DNA of 64,000 nt, taken from positions 19,837,645 through 19,901,644 of the forward strand of contig NC_067205.1 in NCBI RefSeq assembly GCF_026262505.1, read 5' to 3'. This DNA is from Trichomonas vaginalis G3. Its lineage: Eukaryota > Parabasalia > Trichomonadida > Trichomonadidae. Each line of letters opens with the position of its first letter. Within the stretch, counting starts at the first letter, position 1. The notes below the pieces were generated by a model. That model was given only the letters and a program-made list of their open reading frames with translations, did no database searches and was not told where the DNA came from. Shown in pieces: positions 56,418 to 64,000 of this stretch. Position numbers and translations under genes: made by a program.

Positions 56418-57398
56418 TTATCGTTTAATCAATAAACACAAGTGAAATATCAAATTTACCAAAAAGAAAATTTATGGATTTAAAAGAAGAACAAATTTTA
56501 TTTTCTTTCTTTGGTACAAATAATAATTCATATTCAAAATTCTTGCACATACTAAAATCAATGTAGTAAATATTTTAAATGATTCTGTTCCTTGATCGGA
56601 TACATCAACTGTTCCATTAGTTGATAAATCATCAATACTACATTGATGTATATAAATCTGTCCACCAATCTGCTTAAATAAAAATCCTTATTCTGTCGAT
56701 TGTTTTGGAAAGATGAATTGAAAATATCAAGTCTATCTATAGAAAAACTAATCAGAATTTTTCTCTTGAGAATTATTTATATAATTACATCGGTCAATTC
56801 TTCCTTGACAAGAAAAACGAAGTAATACACAAAGCTGCTTTTAAATTCTCAAAATTACAAAATGAAACATTTACTGTTGATTCAACTCATATAATAAAAC
56901 CTGTAGAAGCTGCTGAAATACAGTTAGAAATGTTTGTTTTTGAAAGTGATGTAAAACCTTTGAGATTGGTAAATCATTAAATACTGAACTATTTCCTCCA
57001 TTACAAATTGATCCTTGGAGGAGTGTACTGTTAATTTCGCCATATAAATAAGTAAATTGGCCAACTGATGGAGTTTGACTTTCAAATGAACAGAATTTAT
57101 CAATAATAATGTTATTTTTACTATAACTTTGAATATATACTGTACCTGAACCTTTTGAAAAAACGTTTTCGCAAAGTAAAATCGAGTAATCTTTTGTATA
57201 TTCGAATTTAACTGCTCTATCTTGAAGATTGGTAAACTTGCAGATGTATGCAAAGCATTTGTTAGATGCTGCTGTGACTTTTTCAACTTCACCGGTAAAA
57301 ACTTCGGAAGGAGGACTAATTCCTTCATAATAAAGGTTCCAAACACTATCTTGATCAGCATCGCTATGGGAATACTTCTCGAATGCAATTAATTGCAC
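56418..57398 (-). pseudogene. Beta-helix protein gene, U13 (frames broken)
   Basis: Variant II-like N-terminal half (open from 57398 to about 56960), then variant III-like C-terminal half with roughly ten one- to three-base losses between 56.52 and 56.96 kb. Confidence 0.5.
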
Positions 57399-57559
57399 TT
57401 AAACAATGAGTTTTTTGACTCATTGCAAAAGTAATAAAAAGGATGGGGGTAAAACTTTCAGTAAAAATGAAATTCACTGAATATTCATCAAATATTTATA
57501 TTTATGTTTTAATTTTGTTAATTCACAAGTTTAGTTGTTCAGAATTATTCATTTTTTAT

Positions 57560-57730
57560 AAGTCTGGGAAATCTATTGTACGTGTTACTTCTCATCGAGC
57601 TGATAATAACAAATTATATTATTGTATTCAATGTAATGATAATACATTTCTCTGGGTAACTCCAAACTCCATAAATGATGAAACAAATAAATTATTTGTA
57701 AGGTACTTTTATAACGACAGATCCTGTTGA
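57560..57730 (+). pseudogene. Chromodomain-like ORF, U14
   Basis: Protein as U3 from SGKSIV onward, but the start codon is altered as in U1 (ataagtctggg). Confidence 0.4.
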
Positions 57731-57840
57731 TGATGATTTATTTTTAACTCGAGAAGATAAAGATAATCCAAGCATTGTATTCAAAGAAAAATATAACTAG
57801 ATGAATAATATAACAATTTATAAATATAAAAATAAAACAA

Positions 57841-58880
57841 TTAATCAATTCCTTTAAGGAACTTATTATTATAATTATAGGCTGATTTGGCATTATCTCT
57901 TTTGATTCTGGGAGTAGATTTATAATTATCATCATCTGAACTAGAATTATCAAGGAATTTTCGTTTAAAAGGCGAGGTTTTTGAATGGGTTTCTTTATTT
58001 GTTGTTGTTTTTGGAGTTGATTGTTGATAATTTTCTTTTTGTGAAATTTTTGTTGTTGATTTGCTAATTTTAGGTGTATTGTAATTATACTTCTTTGGTG
58101 TATTGAATTTGTCTTGTTTGAGTCCGGATTCATCATCACTTGATGAAGAGAATATAAATCTTGATCCGTTTTTAAGAGTTAAAGGGGATATTTTATCTGG
58201 GTCACTATCGAATATATGGTTGAACTCAAATAGATATGTTTCATTAGACAAAACTGACTCTGAAAGTCGAGATCGATAATTCATTGTCGAAATGACCTGA
58301 TATTTATCTGGATCTGTTTCGTATCTGTTCAGTTTAGGATATTTACTAACACGAAAGCCACGATGATCGTCATCACTAGCATAAACTCCGTCTTTTGGAA
58401 TTCCAAGAAACAAAACTTCTTCGTTGTTTTCTTCTTCATATGAATATTCATATTCAATATCAATATCAATTCCTGTGTTTAATTCTTGTTGTTCTTCAAT
58501 AAATGCAGCATTTGGTTTTCTTTTGACTCTTTTTGAGCCTTTCTTAGGTTTTTCGTAAGGTTGACGAGGTTTGTAATAGTCATATTCTGGATAAAACTCG
58601 AAATTATCTTCTTTTTCTTCTTCTTCAAGATATGAATATGAATTTTTTGTATTTGTGGAAATTATTGATGTATTTATTTCGGATTTTTCTTCTGTAATGT
58701 CGTCAAGCTGTAATTGGTCTTGTGATGGAATTATTTCAGAAATTTTATTATTAATAGATTTTTTAATTGGTGATTCATTAAATAATTGATCTTCGGCTTC
58801 TTCTGATATACTTTCTAATATGAAATTTGAATTAGAATTGTTTCTTACAAAATTATTTTGAAAATGTAGGATTTCGTTAA
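57841..58880 (-). pseudogene. Acidic protein gene, 5'-replaced, U14
   Basis: Frame open from the L junction to the stop, as in U3; no upstream ATG. Confidence 0.55.
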
Positions 58881-60400
58881 CACCGCTCGCATTTTTGTTC
58901 GCTATACTTATTTAAATTAAGCTACCTTAAACATACTTGTACCAAATATTAAAACTCTCTCAAATGTTAAATACAAAATTAATTAAATTATTAAGTTGAA
59001 AACTTTCACAATTTTCCACTTTAATATGCGTGCTTGACTAGGAACATCAATGGTAACATCTCGATATATTCATTTGTGGCAAATAAAAAGATTATGAAAT
59101 TTATTATGAATATTACACAAAAAAAGGAGGTGATAGCAAGACAAAAATAGACATATTATCATGTTTGTCTAATTCATCTATGCATTGTATATAATCGAAA
59201 TTTATTTTGTAACTCACGTATTTTCAAGCTACCTTAAATATCTTCCTAGTATAAAATCGTTTACAATTCATTTCCACTCAAATCTAGTTAAATTTATTAT
59301 AATATTATTATCAATATAATTCCTTACTCATAAATCACTCATTATCTCACACATATGATATAAGCTCAGCTAGTATTATCTAAATTTTTCATTATTACTC
59401 CTTGAATAAATCTACATGTGGAACCCTGAGTTGAGTGACTTCTAAATATTCATGATTAAAAATGTGAACCAAATTGCAAATTTTTAATAAAACCAAGCAA
59501 TCCATGATGCATACTGTTATAAATTTATGAGAAAGACATGCAGCATTATGAGAAAAGACTACGTTTTTTCTCTCAAAAAATTGAATTGCTATTCAACTGC
59601 GATTTTGAGATGACTATATTATAATAAATTTAACTAGATTTGAGTGGAAATGAATTTTAAACGATTTTATATTAGGAAATGGTGTCTATTTATGCCAAGG
59701 CATATAATAAATAATAATTTTGAGGATATATTAGCCATAAGACTTAAATAGCTTAGTGGAAAACTCAATAAAGATTAGGACAAGTATTATTCTCCAATAT
59801 CGATGATTTCAAACTTGGAATTGGGCGAAATTATTTGATAAAAATTCCATTGGAAGGATTTGAAAAGTTTTAACTATAATGAATGTATAACTTATGTGAT
59901 AAGAAATTGAAATGAATATGAGTTTAAAGGAATTAATTAAGAAAATTTATTAGAATATATACTGAATTAAAAGACATAACTTGCATAAAAATAAATGATT
60001 TAGCTAAAATATTTTAATAACCCTCGATCCCAAAAATTACAAAGCATTCCAAAGTTTCGAGATATTTAAATTTTAATAAAATTTTCGAAATTTAATTTTT
60101 TTCTAAAGTGTCAAATAACGTATTTTCTTTCAGAAATATTTTTCAAAAATTTCATGTTCACGTTTATAAGCAATATATACTGAGTAATATTTTTTGGCGA
60201 TGTCAGATTTTTTTGAATGGTTTACGATTTTTAACATAGGTTTATTCCTAATATTACTAAATAAATATTTTATTTATTACAATTTTGGTCGCTCAAAAAC
60301 CATAAAATTTTGAGAGTTGGAGTACTTCTAAAAAAACATGTAAAATAATATTGTTCGTATGTCAGGATGTGAAAAGTGCATACTTGTGTAATTGAAATTT

Positions 60401-61399
60401 TTATCGTTTAATCAATAAAACAAGTGAAATATCAAATTTACCAAAAAGAAAATTTATGGATTTAAAAGAAGAACAAATTTTATTTTCTTTCTTTGGAACA
60501 AATAATAATACTATTTCAAGATTTCCTTCACATGGACGTAATCCAATGAATGTTAAATTATTCTTAAATGATTCTGTTCCTCTCTCTGTATCAACTGTTC
60601 TATCAGTTGATAAATCATCAATACTACATTGATGTATATAAATTTGTCCATAATATGCTTCAAATAAAACTCCTTTGTTATTCTGTTGATTGTTTTGGAA
60701 AGATGAATTGAAAATATCAAGTCTACTAAAAGAAACATCAACTAATCCTTCATATCCTTCTTGAGAATTATTTATATAATTACATCGGTCAATTCTTCCT
60801 TGACAAGAAAACCCAGTAATAATACAGAAAGCTGCTTTTAAATTCTCAAAATTACAAAATGAAACATTTACTGTTGATTCAACATCATCATAACTAAAAC
60901 CTGTACATCGTACTGAAATACAGTTAGAAACGTTTGTTTTTGAAAGTGATGTAAAACCTTGAGATTGGTAAATCATTAAATCTACTGAACTATTTCCTCC
61001 ATTACAAATTGATCCTTGGAGGAGTGTACTGTTAATTTCGCCATATAAATAAGTAAATTGGCCAACTGATGGAGTTTGACTTTCAAATGAACAGAATTTA
61101 TCAATAATAATGTTATTTTTACTATAACTTTGAATATATACTGTACCTGAACCTTTTGAAAAAACGTTTTCGCAAAGTAAAATCGAGTAATCTTTTGTAT
61201 ATTCGAATTTAACTGCTCTATCTTGAAGATTGGTAAACTTGCAGATGTATGCAAAGCATTTGTTAGATGCTGCTGTGACTTTTTCAACTTCACCGGTAAA
61301 AACTTCGGAAGGAGGACTAATTCCTTCATAATAAAGGTTCCAAACACTATCTTGATCAGCATCGCTATGGGAATACTTCTCGAATGCAATTAATTGCAC
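60401..61399 (-). CDS. Beta-helix protein, variant II, U14
   Basis: 332 codons. It lacks one Thr codon of the DTTERGTE block near 60588; otherwise as U3. Confidence 0.6.
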   Translation of the reverse strand: MQLIAFEKYSHSDADQDSVWNLYYEGISPPSEVFTGEVEKVTAASNKCFAYICKFTNLQDRAVKFEYTKDYSILLCENVFSKGSGTVYIQSYSKNNIIIDKFCSFESQTPSVGQFTYLYGEINSTLLQGSICNGGNSSVDLMIYQSQGFTSLSKTNVSNCISVRCTGFSYDDVESTVNVSFCNFENLKAAFCIITGFSCQGRIDRCNYINNSQEGYEGLVDVSFSRLDIFNSSFQNNQQNNKGVLFEAYYGQIYIHQCSIDDLSTDRTVDTERGTESFKNNLTFIGLRPCEGNLEIVLLFVPKKENKICSSFKSINFLFGKFDISLVLLIKR

Positions 61400-61555
61400 T
61401 TAAACAATGAGTTTTTTGACTCATTGCAAAAGTAATAAAAAGGATGGGGGTAAAACTTTCAGTGAAATTCAATGATACATTCATCAAATATTTAATATTT
61501 ATGTTAATTTTGTTAATTCACAAGTTTAGTTGTTCAGAATTATTCATTTTTTATA

Positions 61556-61724
61556 ATGTCTGGGAAATCTATTGTACGTGTTACTTCTCATCGAGCTGAT
61601 AATAACAAATTATATTATTGTATTCAATGTAATGATAACATTTCTCTGGGTAACTCCAAACTCCATAAATGATGAAACAAATAAATTATTTGTAAGGTAC
61701 TTTTATAACGACAGATCCTGTTGA
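61556..61724 (+). pseudogene. Chromodomain-like ORF, U15
   Basis: As U3 with two bases missing near 61638 (gataacattt rather than gataatacattt), which shifts the frame. Confidence 0.4.
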
Positions 61725-61836
61725 TGATGATTTATTTTTAACTCGAGAAGATAAAGATAATCCAAGCATTGTATTCAAAGAAAAATATAACTAGATGAAT
61801 AATATAACAATTTATAAATATAAACAAATAAAACAA

Positions 61837-62876
61837 TTAATCAATTCCTTTAAGGAACTTATTATTATAATTATAGGCTGATTTGGCATTATCTCTTTTG
61901 ATTCTGGGAGTAGATTTATAATTATCATCATCTGAACTAGAATTATCAAGGAATTTTCGTTTAAAAGGCGAGGTTTTTGAATGGGTTTCTTTATTTGTTG
62001 TTGTTTTTGGAGTTGATTGTTGATAATTTTCTTTTTGTGAAATTTTTGTTGTTGATTTGCTAATTTTAGGTGTATTGTAATTATACTTCTTTGGTGTATT
62101 GAATTTGTCTTGTTTGAGTCCGGATTCATCATCACTTGATGAAGAGAATATAAATCTTGATCCGTTTTTAAGAGTTAAAGGGGATATTTTATCTGGGTCA
62201 CTATCGAATATATGGTTGAACTCAAATAGATATGTTTCATTAGACAAAACTGACTCTGAAAGTCGAGATCGATAATTCATTGTCGAAATGACCTGATATT
62301 TATCTGGATCTGTTTCGTATCTGTTCAGTTTAGGATATTTACTAACACGAAAGCCACGATGATCGTCATCACTAGCATAAACTCCGTCTTTTGGAATTCC
62401 AAGAAACAAAACTTCTTCGTTGTTTTCTTCTTCATATGAATATTCATATTCAATATCAATATCAATTCCTGTGTTTAATTCTTGTTGTTCTTCAATAAAT
62501 GCAGCATTTGGTTTTCTTTTGACTCTTTTTGAGCCTTTCTTAGGTTTTTCGTAAGGTTGACGAGGTTTGTAATAGTCATATTCTGGATAAAACTCGAAAT
62601 TATCTTCTTTTTCTTCTTCTTCAAGATATGAATATGAATTTTTTGTATTTGTGGAAATTATTGATGTATTTATTTCGGATTTTTCTTCTGTAATGTCGTC
62701 AAGCTGTAATTGGTCTTGTGATGGAATTATTTCAGAAATTTTATTATTAATAGATTTTTTAATTGGTGATTCATTAAATAATTGATCTTCGGCTTCTTCT
62801 GATATACTTTCTAATATGAAATTTGAATTAGAATTGTTTCTTACAAAATTATTTTGAAAATGTAGGATTTCGTTAA
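61837..62876 (-). pseudogene. Acidic protein gene, 5'-replaced, U15
   Basis: Frame open from the L junction to the stop, as in U3; no upstream ATG. Confidence 0.55.
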
Positions 62877-62992
62877 CACCGCTCGCATTTTTGTTCGCTA
62901 TACTTATTTAAATTAAGCTACCTTAAACATACTTGTACCAAATATTAAAACTCTCTCAAATGTTAAATACAAAATTAATTAAATTATTAAGG

Positions 62993-64000
62993 GTATAGTC
63001 CACTAAAAATTTTTAAGTTTTGACAATGAAAATAAGCTCTGTGACCATGTAAATATATATCTATGCAAAACGAGAGGTTATGCCATAATTTTTTTTAGTT
63101 ATCAAATTTTCCTTTTTTTGAGAGAAGTCTCTCAATAATTTGAGAAGAATCTTTGATATAAAGAGATACACATTTGTAGAACGAAGTAAGTGTTTTCCAA
63201 ACATTTTATATGTTCATCCTGTATAACAATATAAAGCTGCATAGTGCCATCTTGTGCGTTTGCTATTTTATGTACTTTTCATTGAGATAATCCCTCTTCT
63301 CGGGTGATTTTAACAGTCAACTCAATTTTAAAATAAAGATTTCATCAAAATGATTTCGAAATTCGGATATTGATTATATAAATAGCACTGTTAACATATT
63401 TTGGATGAGTAAAAAATACCTTGTTTTGTATGCATTTAGTACACCTTTATTTTTGATTAAAACTATAAAATTTTTATTCCTTATATAATAAATAGTATAT
63501 GTTACATAAACATGAAATTCAATAGCATTCAATTTTGGATTTTTTAGATTTGGTAAATTTTAGAAGAAATAAAATCAGCAATCAAAATAAAGAAACTTTT
63601 TTTGTATCTTCTATGATTACCTTTTGGTACTAAATTTTGCATTAATAAGTAAATTATCTGTATTATTCTGTGAGCACAAGCCCTCAGTTATGCTGGTAGT
63701 GAATGATGAATCGTCATTTTGCGAAGAGAACGCGATTATTAAGGTAATTTTGAGAATTGTCTTGAATTATTTAAAATTAAAGTTAATTGAATAGGTAGGA
63801 TAACTAGCCTTTGCTAAATTTGTATAATTTGACCTTATTCTAGTTGGATCTGAGAATATTTTGCTGAAATAATAAATTATATCGCCGATTTATGAAAATT
63901 TCTCTGATGGGACCGACTCGCTGAAACGTATTAGTGTTAATGGTAACTTGTCTGAATTTTCAAATTTTTTTCGAAATCCAAAAAATCACAAACAAAAGCA
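62993..64000. other. Unique AT-rich DNA right of the array; no gene seen
   Basis: About 1 kb with no similarity to the array or the Maverick and no ORF of note on either strand. A short hairpin-like run (gagagaagtctctc near 63120) and long A/T tracts are present. The junction begins gggtatagtccactaaaaa, which could be an element end, but no partner is visible in the window. Confidence 0.5.

Larger units (their letters stand above)
54724..57557. repeat. Array unit U13 (S type, diverged left end)
   Basis: 2834 bases. The left ~350 bases are the most diverged in the array. They include tgtatacgtg, the same local sequence that flanks both Maverick ends, so this unit best represents the uninterrupted target. 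The beta-helix region 56.5-56.9 kb has many small losses. Confidence 0.88.
57558..61555. repeat. Array unit U14 (L type)
   Basis: 3998 bases; L segment at 58881-60352; otherwise as U3. Confidence 0.9.
61556..62992. repeat. Array unit U15 (L type, cut short at array end)
   Basis: The last unit: chromodomain-like ORF, 5'-replaced acidic gene and the first ~115 bases of the L segment. At aaattattaag the sequence departs from all other L units. No beta-helix gene. Confidence 0.88.

Noticed and set aside
15194-62992. Regular repeats that might suggest a CRISPR array
   Set aside because: The repeat unit is 2.8-4.0 kb and gene-bearing, with no short repeat-spacer pattern.

Overview
The window looks like nuclear DNA of a trichomonad-type protist (Trichomonas/Tritrichomonas relative; inference). 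The grounds are very AT-rich sequence, apparently intronless genes, a Maverick/Polinton fragment with a protein-primed type B DNA polymerase and an rve integrase, and a right-handed beta-helix, cysteine-rich protein of a kind common in these parasites. Nothing suggests a bacterial, phage or organelle sequence. No rRNA or CRISPR array was seen.

The window is dominated by one tandem array. I label its units U0 to U15: U0-U1 at 1255-6618 and U2-U15 at 15194-62992. Each unit carries, in + strand order, a small + strand chromodomain-like ORF, a - strand acidic, Ser/Asn-rich, NLS-bearing protein gene of about 400-417 codons, a spacer, and a - strand beta-helix gene of about 333 codons. Units are short (S, about 2.85 kb: U9, U11, U12, U13; S', about 3.0 kb: U0, U2) or long (L, about 4.0 kb: U1 partial, U3-U8, U10, U14, U15 partial). 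In L units about 1.47 kb of non-coding DNA replaces the first ~60 codons of the acidic gene and most of the spacer. That segment holds a 61-bp inverted repeat with a ~314-bp loop. Array sequence stops abruptly near 62992, and the last 1 kb has no recognisable gene.

Two copies of one Maverick/Polinton fragment are embedded in the array: copy A at 1-1254 (running off the left edge) and copy B at 6619-15193. Both end at the same base of the same chromodomain-like ORF, and both are followed by an S' and then an L unit. The fragment therefore appears to have been carried along in a larger tandem duplication of about 13.94 kb. Copy B contains the polymerase gene (broken), an integrase that looks whole, a 98-codon gene, an EF-hand-like/zinc-knuckle gene (broken), a tRNA-like sequence and a perfect 12-bp hairpin. 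It is further interrupted by a 713-bp hAT-like non-autonomous element with an 8-bp target duplication. No ATPase, protease or recognisable major capsid gene is present, so this is a fossil, although a recently duplicated one.

The points most worth a second look are: the block-wise hypervariability of the beta-helix gene between unit types, with nearly identical framework between the blocks; the alternation of full-length and 5'-replaced acidic genes; the coexistence of a chromodomain-like ORF with a possibly chromatin-binding protein in a satellite-like array; and frame interruptions shared by nearly all units. Clusters of scattered one-base indels in some units look like long-read consensus errors, so individual frameshifts should be treated with caution.
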